A stretch of DNA of 64,000 nucleotides from Bemisia tabaci (GCF_918797505.1 NC_092800.1:34028263-34092262), one strand, 5' to 3'. Positions 33,671 through 45,835 are shown, counted from the stretch's first letter. The notes: generated by a model not told the origin, from the letters alone. A program made the numbers and translations.

Positions 33671-36163
33671 TAGGGTGTCCCTTATTTTTGAAATTTGAGA
33701 AAAGTTAAGCTCCCCAGGTCTCAAAACGTGCTATGAGGTGTACAAATAAGGAATGTTTTTTGGAAAAAATGTTAAAAAAATTTTTAGGACTCTCTCAAGC
33801 GCCCTAAAGGGCGTCAGTCGAAAACGTTCATTTCTGGTAGAGTGGATAGTCAATCCTAGGTGAAATTGACGAATTAACGCCTGTAAGGCAAAAATTTGGT
33901 CCGTTTGGTCGTATCTTTGATCGTTCAGCCGGAAAACCGACTTAAATGGGCGGGAAGTCGAGCCGCGGCCGCGCGCCGCGCGCGGCTGACCGAGACAAGC
34001 TTTGCATCGCGCGCCGCCGGCCGCGCGCGGCGACGCGCGTGGGTTGTGAGTGAGGAACATGTACTCATACACAGCTAAACGTAGTGCAGGAAGCAACGAT
34101 GGGGAGGCTGCAAAAAAAGACGAAAAAAAGAAACGGGGCGTTTTGTAATATTAACTTCTCATGCTCAACTGGAAACCAAGAAAAATAAAAATATAAATAA
34201 ATGAATTAATAAATAAATAAATGAGAATAAAAGGCTAAACACGAGTTGTTGATTCGCTGTTATTGCGAGACGGAGACTCAATGTTGTTCTTCAGAGGGAG
34301 GACAATTAAAATTCTGATAAGGCTCTTTAAAATTAATATAAATTGTTCAATGTTTAAAAACGTCTTCGGCATGAAATCAGTTAAGCGTACCATCGTCCAA
34401 CTTGCGTAGTAACATATTTTTGGCAACAATAGCAATATTAGGTAGTTTAACAAAAGTCAAAGCCTATCAAAATTTTTCGATGTCATTAGCTAGAATTTTT
34501 TTGGATATTTTATGAACATTGTTTGTGAAGTGAGACGATACTTGTAGTAAATCTTGAAATTTTGCTCACCTTCAACTTTCTTATTAAATTTTTGCATCAA
34601 ATTGACGGCCCTTTCAGTGTGGTCCTTCACTACTTCAAGGGCTAAAACAATTTGGTACATATGTATGTATTCCGGGCTTTCTGGACATATACTGGGTCTA
34701 TATCTAAAAATGCCGATGAAATACCAAGAATGTCAACAAAAAGCCATGCTATTTTTTGTTAATAAATCAGTCAGTCTGGTGAATTCCTCAGGCAGAGCAT
34801 CTCGACGTCTGAGTGGGGCAGGGAGGCCTGAATTATGTTTTAAATTATAAACACACAGCATCTTCTTCTTCGACGAAATTCTCTTATCGAAAAGAGACAG
34901 AGGGACGAGCACTTCACTCAAGTACCATTAGTGGTTTGAAAATTTCTGTAGAGCTCGCTACCTGCTAAAGGATCAAATTTTTAAATTCTACTAAGTCTTC
35001 AATGAGCTGAAGGTCATTTTTGGGAGCGCCAGCAGAATGGGGAGAACGAAACGGACATTTTATATACACCTTAACAATAAAAAATATTAACGTGAAGAAT
35101 TCCTTTTTGTTTCTCTCCTAAAAGGGGGAACTAATTTCTAACATCAAGATCTTCAGAGCGTGAATCGCCTTATTCATCCACCGAGCCTTATTAAATGAAG
35201 TAATGAAGGACCATACTGAAAGGGCCGTCAAATTGATGCAAAAATTTAATAAGAAAGTTGAAGGTGAGCAAAATTTCAAGATTTACTACAAGTATCGTCT
35301 CACTTCACAAACAATGTTCATAAAATATCCAAAAAAATTCTAGCTAATGACATCGAAAAATTTTGATAGGCTTTGACTTTTGTTAAACTACCTAATATTG
35401 CTATTGTTGCCAAAAATATGTTACTACGCAAGTTGGACGATGGTACGCTTAACTGATTTCATGCCGAAGACGTTTTTAAACATTGAACAATTTATATTAA
35501 TTTTAAAGAGCCTTATCAGAATTTTAATTGTCCTCCCTCTGAAGAACAACATTGAGTCTCCGTCTCGCAATAACAGCGAATCAACAACTCGTGTTTAGCC
35601 TTTTATTTTCATTTATTTATTTATTAATTCATTTATTTATATTTTTATTTTTCTTGGTTTCCAGTTGAGCATGAGAAGTTAATATTACAAAACGCCCCGT
35701 TTCTTTTTTTCGTCTTTTTTTGCAGCCTCCCCATCGTTGCTTCCTGCACTACGTTTAGCTGTGTATGAGTACATGTTCCTCACTCACAACCCACGCGCGT
35801 CGCCGCGCGCGGCCGGCGGGCGCGCGATGCAAAGCTTGTCTCGGTCAGCCGCGCGCGGCGCGCGGCCGCGGCTCGACTTCCCGCCCATTTAAGTCGGTTT
35901 TCCGGCTGAACGATCAAAGATACGACCAAACGGACCAAATTTTTGCCTTACAGGCGTTAATTCGTCAATTTCACCTAGGATTGACTATCCACTCTACCAG
36001 AAATGAACGTTTTCGACTGACGCCCTTTAGGGCGCTTGAGAGAGTCCTAAAAATTTTTTTAAAATTTTTTCCAAAAAACATTCCTTATTTGTACACCTCA
36101 TAGCACGTTTTGAGACCTGGGGAGCTTAACTTTTCTCAAATTTCAAAAATAAGGGACACCCTA
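33671..36163. mobile_element. Long-TIR DNA transposon, 2.49 kb, probably MULE-like
   Basis: The two arms (33671-34637 and 35196-36163, about 968 bp each) are nearly identical inverted copies. They end TAGGGTGTCCCTTATTTTTG and its complement. Flanks ACGCTACGG (33662-33670) and CCGCTACGG (36164-36172) match at 8 of 9 positions, a 9-bp TSD. Very long TIRs with 9-bp TSDs are characteristic of Mutator-like elements; Merlin-like elements (8-9 bp) are an alternative. Each arm holds a GC-rich palindromic block with CCGCGGCCGCGCGCCGCGCG. The 558-bp centre carries the degenerate coding remnant described separately. There is no complete transposase, so the element is non-autonomous. The high arm identity suggests recent origin or ongoing gene conversion. 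Confidence 0.8.
34572..34921 (-). pseudogene. Degenerate spliced ORF inside the long-TIR element
   Basis: Minus-strand frame from about 34921: PLRRRDALPEEFTRLTDLL, then one TGA at 34733-34735, then in the same frame PESPEYIHMYQIVLALEVV and KDHTERAVKLMQKFNKKVEG. At 34571 the sequence GAAG|GTGAGC is a good splice donor. An acceptor with a long pyrimidine tract (TTTCGTCTTTTTTTGCAG) lies at about 34111, and joining them keeps the frame open to 33731. From memory, the LEVVxDxxERAVKLxxxFN motif recurs in uncharacterised repeat-encoded proteins of arthropods; I cannot name the family. The C-terminal part lies in the left arm, so the right arm carries an inverted duplicate (35196 onward, plus strand). 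It is interrupted and incomplete. Confidence 0.45.
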
Positions 36164-36235
36164 CCGCTACGGCCGAGGGCCATTTTCCTATTGATGGTCA
36201 CATTTTGTCGTCATTTAAACGAAGAAACGTAAATC

Positions 36236-36420
36236 CATTCAAAAGTTTCAAAATTGACTCAAGCAATTTGATTTTTTTACAAGAAAATAATCGTACAACT
36301 CTTGTCCAAAATGTTGCAGATTTTTGCAAGTTATCAGAGGTGAATTGGGGAAATTTTCAGTTAGAAATGCCCAAAACTTTAAGTAAAGATAACATTTTGC
36401 GGGTGGAAACGCAACCTGGG
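36236..36420 (+). repeat. Dispersed repeat shared with 50930-51085
   Basis: Both contain AAAATTGACTC(A/G)A(G/A)CAATTT, a middle GGGGAAATTTTCAGTT- or GGTGACATTTTCAGTTG-like block, and TTTGCGGGTGGA. The extent and type are unknown. An 82-codon frame here is not conserved in the other copy. Confidence 0.5.
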
Positions 36421-36965
36421 AAAGTAAGTAATGGAGATATTGCGGTGGTCTGAAATTTTGTAAATTCCTTGTTTAAAATGAATTTACTACAAGAACTGAG
36501 CACGAAGAAATCCTTGGTTTCTAAATTGAATAATTATTGGAGGAAATATCACAAAATAACCTAATCTAGTAAAATACATGTGCTTAAATGAGACACACCG
36601 TCAGATGACGTCATACTCATAAGGCGGCGAATTTTCTCTATGTTAAATCTATTTTTCTTCAATTTCCCATTTCAGGAAAAAAGTATGAAAAATACTGCAC
36701 ACTCAGCTCATTGAGCATTCTTGTGTGAAGGGATATTTGTTTGTGCAAATTCCCCATTACATTCTTTCGTCCGGGATAACTTAACGATTCGTCTGAGATT
36801 CGGCGAGTGGGACTACGTGTGTCTGGAGTGCGAAGTGAAAAAAGTCGATCGTCAATTCCTCACAGGGAGGAGCGAAAGCCGGGACCCGTGTCAACTGAGA
36901 GCTGAAAATCCCTGCGGATGAAATATGCGTGAGCAGAGCGCTGTCCCTTCGTCGCCGCGCGCGAC
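36421..36965. other. No gene recognised
   Basis: Unassigned DNA between two repeat copies. A 66-codon plus-strand frame (36721-36921) is not recognised. Confidence 0.25.
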
Positions 36966-37850
36966 GCACAGTGGAACGAACTAGTCGAAGAAGTCGGACA
37001 TGTAATTTTTGGCTAAAATTTCAATTTTTATGTTTATTCCGTCACAATTTCAACTTCTAGGGATGTTTATGAAACGAGGTGTCTAGTTTTTTTGTCATTT
37101 TGGGAAAACCTGATGGAATCCTGATTATTGACTGCTAAATCCTGATTTCATAATTTTTCCAAATCATGATCCTGGTTTTTTGCGGCGAAAAATTAAAATT
37201 TCTGCATAAGCGTGTACGAAAGCACAAAACACTCCGATCGGACACTCACAGCCAACTTTTCTCAAATCTTGATTTTACTACCCAATTTTTACTCAAACCC
37301 TGATCAGAGAAAAGAGACCCTCCACTAGTATCTTGGTCATGGTGGAAGTTTTTACTTTCGGGACTTCAGCATTCCACTGACGACTTACCTACATGGTTGA
37401 TGTTGAACAACGTGTTGGCAGTTTCGTTTTGCAAACAAGCCGAAAATGGCCGAAGTTTGGGAAACTTGTTGAACCTGAAGCTCATCATCCACCATGTAGG
37501 TAGGCCAAATGCCGAAATTAGGGTGATGACTGTTGCTCCCTTATAATTGTCCATAAGGAACTGTTGAATCCCCGAAAGTCAGATCTTCCACCTATCGCCA
37601 AGAGACCAGTGGGGGGTCTCTTGTCTCTGATCCTGATTGACCTCAAATCCTGGTAGAATCGGAAAAATCCTGATAGAATCGGGAAAATCGTAAATATCCT
37701 AATGCTGGCAACCTGTGAAAGGAAATTTCACGATAAAACCAATGCACCGCTCTGTAACCTTTCTATTCCATATTTTCGAAAATATAAGCTTTCAAAATGT
37801 CCAAATTTTGTCCGACTTCTCCTATTGACTCAGTCCAGTGTGCGACGCAG
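36966..37850 (+). repeat. Family H element interrupted by about 650 bp
   Basis: Left part 36966-37072 (CGCACAGTGGAACGAACTAG, CAATTTTTATGTTTATTCCG). Right part 37720-37850 (GGAAATTTCACGATAAAACC, CAAATTTTGTCCGACTTCTC, CAGTCCAGTGTGCG). The intervening 37073-37719 includes CCTGATTTCATAATTTTTCC-like repeats and a block (37345-37450) also found at 49664-49770. Confidence 0.5.
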
Positions 37851-39224
37851 CGAGCGGCGTCTCGAAGCGCCTTCGACACAAAACAGTGATACATCTTCCG
37901 CGCGAGAGCGTATCTTTCACACAGATCGAGAGTTCGGAGTCTTCGGAAGTCCCGCGAGAATGTCGCGCTTTAAAATCACGATGACCGGGAACGCTGGAAA
38001 TGACGAGCTGTGATGTGCGAGAGACAAGTGTAAAAAGATGAATGAAACATAGACAAAGGGTATATTTTAAAGTAACTCGGCGGTTTTGAAAAATGCTTTA
38101 AATTCACGTTCGTAAGTGCACCTTCAGTTTCATTTGATACTGTGCAACACCTCAGTGCCGCAATAGTTGCACGAAGCGCCGTAGTAGGATATTCGGCGTG
38201 CCTGTGAGATATTTATGGATTCAATCAGTATCAACATAAATACAATTCACGTTACCTGATTTCCACTGAGTGAAAATGAACCAATATTATACGAAAATGG
38301 CGAAATGGCTTCATCCGGATACACTATCGACTGGGCTGAATTTAATAGAGAGGAGGCAAGTCAAATTTTGGGAGGAAATGATTTAGAGGTGGATTTTAGC
38401 TCAATCGCGCATTTATATTCTGTGAAAAGTTTGAAGTCGAGAAAACATACTTTGATATTAAAAATAAGCGTTAACGTTCATCTTCAACACTGAAGATTAT
38501 CCAAGAATCAACCTTCCTTCAACCTCCTTTTCTCAGTTTGATTTCGATGTGATTTATCCCACTCTCTAAAACTCGGTCCAAAAGAAGTATTCTTCATGCT
38601 CTTGACGTCTTGCCGCATAAAAAGCTCACAAGAGTGAGTAAAATAAATTTTATTACAGATCTGTTAAAATTTCGATTCCATTTCGCCCATGATAATCTTG
38701 ATTGGTTATTGCTCTCTCCTTTCTGTCTCGGGATTCCGGATGGTATTTCAGCCCTCATAGCTCGAGGCAATAAGGGCACAGAGGTTTAAGACTCGAAACC
38801 GGGGCTGAATCTCGGTTGATGAGTGGCTGCGATGCACTTTCATTTCATGTGTAAAGCTCCTTGAAAGCTCTTAACGTTCATGTAACGACACATTGTTTTT
38901 TACGAGATTACCTTCGAGTAACGACGTACACATCGTCATCGCGTTATATGTGCAGTATCTCTCTTTATATGAAGCCGTTCCGTACGGAAGCGGTAATCTT
39001 CCGGTCAAGACTCGTTCAACGCTCCGGATATGTTATTGTTATGTCATGAGCAATCGTATTCGAGCTCTTTCCTGAGATTCTTAAAAGACAAAATGTGCAA
39101 TTCTTACGCTATTTGAGGTCAAAAAATGACCGGTGTGTTCTTTTTTTCGGAAATCTGAAGAATTAATTAAAATATGGGTTGATTGAAATCTCGTTATGAG
39201 GAAAGCATCTATTTCCTCGTTATA
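37851..39224. other. Unassigned; one weak exon candidate
   Basis: The plus-strand frame 38305-38493 starts MASSGYTIDWAEFNREEASQ and reads normally to about codon 40, then becomes Lys/Ser-rich. It has no recognised domain and no clear splice context. The rest shows no repeats. Confidence 0.25.
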
Positions 39225-39431
39225 AGGAAGCTAACGCCGTATGAACATTCGAGAGTTGCCGAAGTTCCTCCGTTAATATGATTAGTTTTGAGGAGTGTTG
39301 TGGATATTTTTTCTTGAAATTTTCAGGTAATTAAGATCTGATTGAAAATAAAATTCCTAAAAACTCGAAAGAAAACAACAGGGAATTTGGCACCGACTGA
39401 AGGATCATATGGCGTTTTTCCGTAGCACGGC
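39225..39431. mobile_element. Family A MITE with eroded left end
   Basis: AACGCCGTATGAACATTCGA, GAGTTGCCGAAGTTCCTCCG at the left. GATCATATGGCGTTTTTCCG and TAGCACGGCA at the right. The interior is shortened. Confidence 0.7.
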
Positions 39432-40838
39432 AATACTATATTGAAGGGCTTTTCTCCACGAGACGTTTCCATGGGATTAGTCTCAGGGTCGAATTCCGGG
39501 AATGAAACTTCTGGGATTTTTCGCAGTTACTGTCGCTCCACGGAACTGAGTTCTTCCGTTCCTGCAACTAGTTTGCGCGGGAAGATAATTTCATGAAAAC
39601 CTATTATTTAACTGGCATTAAAGTAATATTGAACACAATTATCAATTAAGCAAACACAAACAATGGAGGAAATAACAAAATATCACACGATTTGCTTGCA
39701 TCTCTTCTTTCTCTCTCGGTTGGTCTTGTCTCTCTGCAAAGAGTACAAGGAGCCTACTTGGTACCAGGATTAATATTAACTAACTCGATATTTTTCCCAT
39801 GTTCTTGAGTGAGATTTTTCCCTGAGACAAATCCCATGAAATGGCCTGCGGAAACAAGGTCTTATGGTTGAAGTTTAGAGTTGTTTTGGCGAGACTAGGG
39901 ATCGAACCGAGAACTCTGCCGGAAATTGCTTAAATATTTGTCCTTGTTCTAATAAGTGTAAACTTCGGTTTTTGTTAGAATTTCGATACATAGGCAGATC
40001 CAGTGGCGGTAGTAGGGGGTGTGCGACCCTCCCGTTTTCCCGAAAAATATGAGGAAAAAAAGGGAGGGAAGAAAGAAAGAAAGAAAGAAAGGGTGAAACG
40101 GAGGAAAGAAGAAGGAAAAACGACTGCATTTGGTAATTATTCATTACTGAGACTGACTCAAACTGCAAATTTGATGCTTTGAAATTTCAAAAATATTTGG
40201 AGGGAGCCCCCAGACCCCCTTCCGCCCCCCCCCCCCCTTCGAAGTGTCTAGATCCGCCTAAGATTCGGCATCATTTTGTTCCTACAACGCGTAGAATAAG
40301 AATTAAAATAAAATGACAACCGTTAAGGCCGATTTTTCCTCAATATTCTGTGCCTTCTCTCTTGGCAGAGGAGTTCTTTTCTATCCCTCCTAAAAATCGA
40401 TATTTCCCGCAATGATTCACGCTCCCTTGTACGGCATCACGGGTTACCTCGATCCTACATACGCATCCGCAGGCCACTCCACTCTGACCCACATCCCGCG
40501 GTGGCCCCAATAATATTCCTGTTTTATGTCTGTGCCCCCGAGTACTTATCCGCAGGCCACCATCGCGGATCCATAATGCATGAGGCGAACACTCACAAAA
40601 ATTAAGGCTGGAAGATCTCTTCCTTGAGGTCTGGCCGGCGGCGCACCGGGAATAATGAGGGATTTGGCACGGCTGCCGCCGATACTCAGCAGTTCGGCCT
40701 CCGGATAATATCGCCCATCTTGGAGAATTTCCGTACCTCGATGTCACCGGGGATTCATTTTTAAAATCTACGAAATGCGCGTGGTGCGCTCGGTGGTAAA
40801 TAAAGCGTGTCCCACGTGGCGCGATGTCGACATTTCAC
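39432..40838. other. Unassigned, with simple repeats
   Basis: AAAG repeats at about 40070-40090 and a C run at 40227-40238. 40006-40250 is bounded by CAGTGGCGG- and GATCCGCC-like sequences that may be worn hAT ends. A 135-codon minus-strand frame (40747-40340) has no recognisable motif. Confidence 0.3.
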
Positions 40839-40840
40839 TA

Positions 40841-41718
40841 CAGGGTGTCCCAGGATTAAGTGCGAATATTGAAGGAGTCCACTGAAAAAACAATTCTCGG
40901 CGTTTTTACCAAGGTCCGTTGGTACCTTTACCATCTCACTTTTTTTTTACCAATTATTGGTAACTTTACCAAGACAGACTGGTAAGCTTACCTTAAAACC
41001 AGTATTTTTACTGGTTTTTTTTTTCAGGTAAGAATATCACTTTTATTGGTAATCATATGCGGTAACTTTGCCATTTTATCTCGGTAGTTCTACCACAGTC
41101 GATAAAAAATTGACGTTTTTACCGGGATCCAGTAAAATTACCGTGAAAGTCAATAATTTTACCGAGATTTCTCGGTAAAATTACCAATTCTATGGATGGT
41201 AATTTTACCAAGAAAAAACTGGGATCAAATAGAACCCTGAATTCTTGGTAATTTTACCCTTTTCTTGGTAAATACACCGAGATTTTTTTTTCAATGTTCA
41301 ATCCCTATTACCTCAAAAACGATGAGTCATAGCGAAAAAACGCAAGAAAAATTGTCTCAATATTTTTCAACGCTGAATCTAGTGGTGTCATCAAATCAAT
41401 TTTCATCGCTAGGAACATTAATTTTGGTTTTTTTTAAGATCGATACCTCCCTAAACCCCCGTCAAAATGACTTTTCCCCTTTTAGGAGGTCAAAAATGAA
41501 AAGAGCGCTCAGAATTTATCTTAATTACCAATTTCCATTAAAATTGGTTGATAAACATTGCTACACTGTTAAAAAGACGTTTTTTCGCTCGAACTTTGGA
41601 ACGCTTTCGTCTCCAGGAAAAGCGTTTTTGGGAAAAAAAACCTATACCACACAAACGTCTTGTTTTTAACCAAAATATCGACTCCTTCAATATTCGTACT
41701 TAATCCTGGGACACCCTG
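40841..41718. mobile_element. TA-flanked TIR element (mariner-type ends) with family G nested inside
   Basis: CAGGGTGTCCCAGGATTAAG at the left and its complement ending GGGACACCCTG at the right. The arms extend to GAATATTGAAGGAGTC and GACTCCTTCAATATTCG. TA on each side (40839-40840, 41719-41720) fits the Tc1/mariner dinucleotide TSD. A family G element starts right after the left arm. Confidence 0.75.
40880..41296 (+). repeat. Family G element, copy 1
   Basis: CACTGAAAAAACAATTCTCG to GATTTTTTTTTCAATG. The interior is dense in GGTAAAATTACC, TACCAAG and CTTGGTAA words that pair with each other. The inverse copy is 58474-58891. The CACTGAAAA ends resemble family B. Confidence 0.7.
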
Positions 41719-41721
41719 TAT

Positions 41722-42300
41722 ATTGCCGTGCTACGGGAATATTCATACATATAACAGGAAATTTATTCACAGAGGTCTTGGCGACATTAATTATTACTTA
41801 ACGCAATTATTCACCGGACATGGTGCTTTCGGACAATACCTGAAAAGATTTAACCTGAGGGAATCTCCGAACTGTCCGTTCTGTGTGTCCGCTGTCCGTT
41901 CATCGTTGACAGACTGGAACACACTTTCTTCAAATGCGATAGATTTAAAAAAGAGAGAGAGGAGACTGAAACTCACCTGAAACAAAAGATTTCAACAGAA
42001 AATATAGTAAAATTAATGTTAGACTGCAAGGAAAACTGGTATTCAATAAAAAAAAATGATTAGTAATATATTAAAGATCAAACACTCAGAATTTAAAAAA
42101 CACCCTCCCCCCACCAAAGTAATGCCAATTGGCGGTACCGGTGTCAACATCTGGTTGACAACAGGTACAACATACATACACACAGCACAGCACAAGAACA
42201 TACATAGGTAAAAGTAAATGTTTTTGTAAATCTGCCTGTATATTATAAGAACTGAATAAACTCGTTTAAAAAAAAGAGAAAGAATGGAAAGAAAGAAAAA
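41722..42300 (+). pseudogene. Third truncated non-LTR element, ORF2 end with frameshift
   Basis: First frame (to about 41920): GDINYYLTQLFTGHGAFGQY, LKRFNLRESPNCPFC. After a one-base shift near 41915-41925, the second frame reads LEHTFFKCDRFKKEREETE to a TAG at about 42061. Together these give the C-x2-C...H-x4-C finger and tail of a non-LTR ORF2. A 3' UTR with AATAAA at 42254 and an A-rich stretch follows. RT is missing. It belongs to a different lineage from the 16.8-kb fragment, judged by sequence. It abuts the right end of the mariner-type element. Confidence 0.7.
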
Positions 42301-43650
42301 AATCCATTTCACAGAGAGATGAGTGAAGTTGGGGAAATGTAGGGGAAATGTGCCCCAGGCGGGATTTTCAAACACGTTATTTCCGCGCGCAAATTTTTGT
42401 GAGGAGAAGAGGAAACCTCATTAGAAGAGCTCTGAAACTCAATTATTGGATACTTCACCATCAAGCGAAGCGTCAACACTTGAAACGTGTTGTGCGACAT
42501 GCGACATTAGATGTCTTTGCGGTTCCTTTCTTTGGAGGAATCTCTACACTTATGCACCATCGCTCCATGATAATTTGTGTTTGTATGATAATGGATCATG
42601 GAAAGAGACCCAAAAATCAAACATCACGACACATGATTATTCAACATAAGAATTGTGAATTAACTAGACAAAACACAAGTTTCCAACACATGAATTGAGG
42701 GGCTTAGAGGACAAGGCGCAAAAGTGCAGTTTTGCTATTCCGAGAAATACTTATTTGAAGTTTCGAAATTACATGGGTCCTTATGACGGAAAGAAAGTTC
42801 AAACTGACTTTTTGATACCTAAAACTTCGAATTTTGGAGCGAATTTTCCATAAAAATGCATTTTGTAAGTATAGTTTAACTTGAATTTATTAATATTTCA
42901 ATTTTTTTCAATAACTGCACTAATGACGCTTTGTCCTCCAAGTCTCTCAAATGTGAATTAACGGGAATAAGCAAACGCTATTTTCTGGCTGAGAAGTTGA
43001 ATTCGGGAAGCAGTTAGGGCGTCCATCGTACTCTACGTAAATTTCATGAGGAAACATGTACTGTGGTTCTTCATGTAATACCCTATCTAGTGGCAGATTT
43101 CGTGCTCGAGTTTTAACCCTTTTGACATCAATTCGGATATTCAATATTTCAGTTGATTGGTATCTGCTTTTTTGCATCCGGTTTTGACGGGAAAAAGGGG
43201 ACCTCGGCAAAAAAAGCTTTGAACTCATGAATAAATGATGAGAACTTCCTACAAAACGAGGATTTCCTTTTCTCTTACTCAAATACGATACAGTTTCCGT
43301 GTCTATTGCCTCGTGTTGTCCTTATTTCGTCAAGAATTCTCTCTCGATTTCGGAATGCTTTTTGAACTGAACTCAGTGTTGAAGGGAATGCAGAGATATG
43401 CAGGAGGACATGCTAAAAGGATGCAGAGAATGCAGAGTTGTTTACGATTGAACACAGTCACCTCCTGACCCACTGACCGGTCGCGAATGCGACATGTATA
43501 GTCCCGGTTGACCCCGAGGACCATTTTTCTGCAATAATTAGAATTTTGGACGTTTATAGGTCTGGATCGTTTTCGAAATGAGCTATTCAAATGAATTTGT
43601 TATGAAATTTGGCAAAAGTCAGCAAGGGCTAAATCTCTGCGAGCTGATTG
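42301..43650. other. Unassigned
   Basis: A 116-codon plus-strand frame (42348-42698) and a 111-codon minus-strand frame (43282-42947) show no recognised motif or splice context. No repeats detected. Confidence 0.3.
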
Positions 43651-43892
43651 TTGAAATGTACAGAAAAAGCCATAGACAGAGAAGTCAAAAGGGATAAGGA
43701 GGGATCCTATCGTAGGAAGCCAGTGATTGCAATGGACATATGAGGTAGATAACAGACTAACGAGCGGCAGAGACACGAGAGACCTAGTCCATCGTTATCC
43801 CCCTAGTCTATAAGAACCACCCATGTCAACCGAAAGAATCGCTCTACACTCCCTATGTCTTCTTTGTCTATATCTTTGTCTTTCAATTTCAC
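43651..43892. repeat. Family I foldback element
   Basis: TTGAAATGTACAGAAAAAGC with GGGATCCTATCGTAGGAAG at the left. GTCAACCGAAAGAATCGC and TTTGTCTTTCAATTTCAC at the right. Diverged from 12861-13108 but collinear. Confidence 0.65.
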
Positions 43893-44035
43893 AGCTGGAA
43901 TCATACAGGGAAACTTTGCTTTTCACTGGGACTAAATATTGATGTGCGTTCAAGTATACTTTTTGTTCAAACAAGCTTCTAGCATGTAAAACGGGCTTTT
44001 GAAAATAAACGAGGGTTCCGGTCAGCTCAAACTGT

Positions 44036-44297
44036 CACACAGTGGATCGAGTCAGTAGGATAGGTCGAGCATAATTTGGAAACTTTAAGAGCTTGCAATT
44101 CCGGGCTTACTAAATTTTGAGGTTCTAAAAGTGGTTCCATTGGTTTTCTCGCGAGATTTGCTTCTAGAGGCACCCCTTAAAATTAAAAATGTAACGAAAT
44201 TAACATCAAAATTTTTGACTAAAACTGTAAATTTTGATGGATTTTATGGATCGAGTCAATCAGGGAGGCCCCTGATTGACTCGATCCATTGTGCGTC
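44036..44297 (-). repeat. Family H element, full length, reverse
   Basis: CACACAGTGGATCGAGTCAG to GACTCGATCCATTGTGCG. It contains TTTGGAAACTTTAAGAGC and GGTTCTAAAAGTGGTTCC. A perfect 40-bp palindrome lies at its right end (44249-44288, GGATCGAGTCAATCAGGG and its complement), probably a local inverted duplication. Confidence 0.65.
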
Positions 44298-44330
44298 GTC
44301 ACCTCTCTAGTAAGTGTTCGAGCGTATCTT

Positions 44331-44401
44331 CATTCCCGCATGAGCCTCAGAAAGCGTGGATTAATATTTAAAACAGGGCTCACATGAAAACGAGATACGC
44401 T
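44331..44401. repeat. Short hairpin repeat, copy 1
   Basis: AGCGTATCTTCATTCCCGCA and TGAGCCTC pair with AGGGCTCACATGAAAACGAG and ATACGCT. A related copy is at 50368-50440. Confidence 0.6.
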
Positions 44402-44520
44402 TTTACGTCAGAAGGGCAACGACAAGTTTAATATTTTAAAAAATAAATGAATGGAAACAAGCAATTGCATTACAATATAACGAAGTATGGAATGAAAACA
44501 AACCTGCAATAAATTCGCCA

Positions 44521-44768
44521 TGCAAGGAAAAAAAAGCCGTACGAGCATTTGAATGTTGCCAAATTTCCCGATGGTAAAAATATTCTTTTAACCGATGATG
44601 TGAATATTTTTCCTTGAAATTTTCAAATACCTGAAGTTTAATGGCGAATGAAATCCGCTGAAAGTTTTAAGGAGTATATCCACAAGTTTTCCAGAATACC
44701 TGATTTTTATCAAAGAAAATTTGGCAACGTCCGAACGACTCATACGATGTTCTTATTTTGCGCGGCAG
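44521..44768. mobile_element. Family A MITE, left end eroded
   Basis: TGCAAGGAAAAAAAAGCCGT, ATGTTGCCAAATTTCCCGAT at the left. TTGGCAACGTCCGAACGACT, CATACGATGTTC and GCGCGGCAG at the right. Confidence 0.75.
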
Positions 44769-45150
44769 AGCTGCTAACTGAGCGAGTTTGCGACGATAAT
44801 ATAACAGCGCCTGAATGCAATTATTCTGCCTCGATGGGTATCCATGTTGCCTCAGCAAAAAATGAAGGCGCGTATGTGTTTTTTTCTAGCCCGTAGCCTA
44901 CCCAGTCAATTAGTCATGTATGGTTTTTTCCCCGTAGTTTTCTTTTTTTGTTTAACCTTCATACGCTGGTATTTTGACCACGGTGAGTATCGAGAAGGGG
45001 GCGTTTACAATAAAACGAAATACGAGTAAAATGAAAATAATAAAAATTATTTCAGGCATCAAAAATTTCGGATAAAAATATTCTATTTTAAAGAAGAGAT
45101 GAATCTACTCTTTTTCTGCTCAGTTTCAAAATCGATGTAAACTCAGCTAA

Positions 45151-45291
45151 TTGGACTGCATTTTGCAATTTGGAACTATAATTTCTGGCTCTTCTGGAGA
45201 AACACTTATGTGCATAGGGAAACTAATGGCGCATACGTTGTTTTTAAACCGGACTAGAATTTATAGTTCCAAATTGCAAAATGCAGTCCAA
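45151..45291. mobile_element. GGACTGC foldback element, AATT flanks
   Basis: GGACTGCATTTTGCAATTTG to CAAATTGCAAAATGCAGTCC with AATT on both sides, a 4-bp TSD like family C. Partial relatives lie at 22535-22570 and 47094-47130. Confidence 0.75.
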
Positions 45292-45772
45292 TTTAGACCT
45301 CGATATCGGCGCGCTCTTCAACTTACTTGTGTTGAAACTGCTAGTTTATTAATTCATGTGCGTTTACTTTTCTATTACTTTCTTTTTAACTCTCTCACTT
45401 AGTCGTTCGGTGAAATGGGATTCAAGTTCATAATCTTTACATCATTGACGAAAAAACGAAAAGCGAGCTGATGATAATATTGATCGTCAGTCGGTATGTT
45501 TCGGCGCTTTTTCAACAATTCGCGCCTCTTTACCACGAAAACAATAAAATTTCGGATCCGCTTTTGTTCGTTCGAAGGTACCTACTCATACTTCTTTGTC
45601 CCTTTTAAGGAAAACATACAAACTAGCTTGAATGAAACATTTTAATAAGGTTTTTGGTCGTACCTCGGAAAAATCACGGCAGATTTTAAATTGATCATAT
45701 TCGTGTACCCGCAGAAAATGGGCAGTGAAAAACTTGCAACGTCGCAATTGAGGTACAAAGGCTTTTTACGTC
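45292..45772. other. No gene recognised
   Basis: Unassigned DNA between two inserts. No repeat copy or coding signal seen. Confidence 0.25.
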
Positions 45773-45781
45773 ACCGTCGGT

Positions 45782-45783
<2 letters not shown>

Positions 45784-45835
<52 letters not shown>

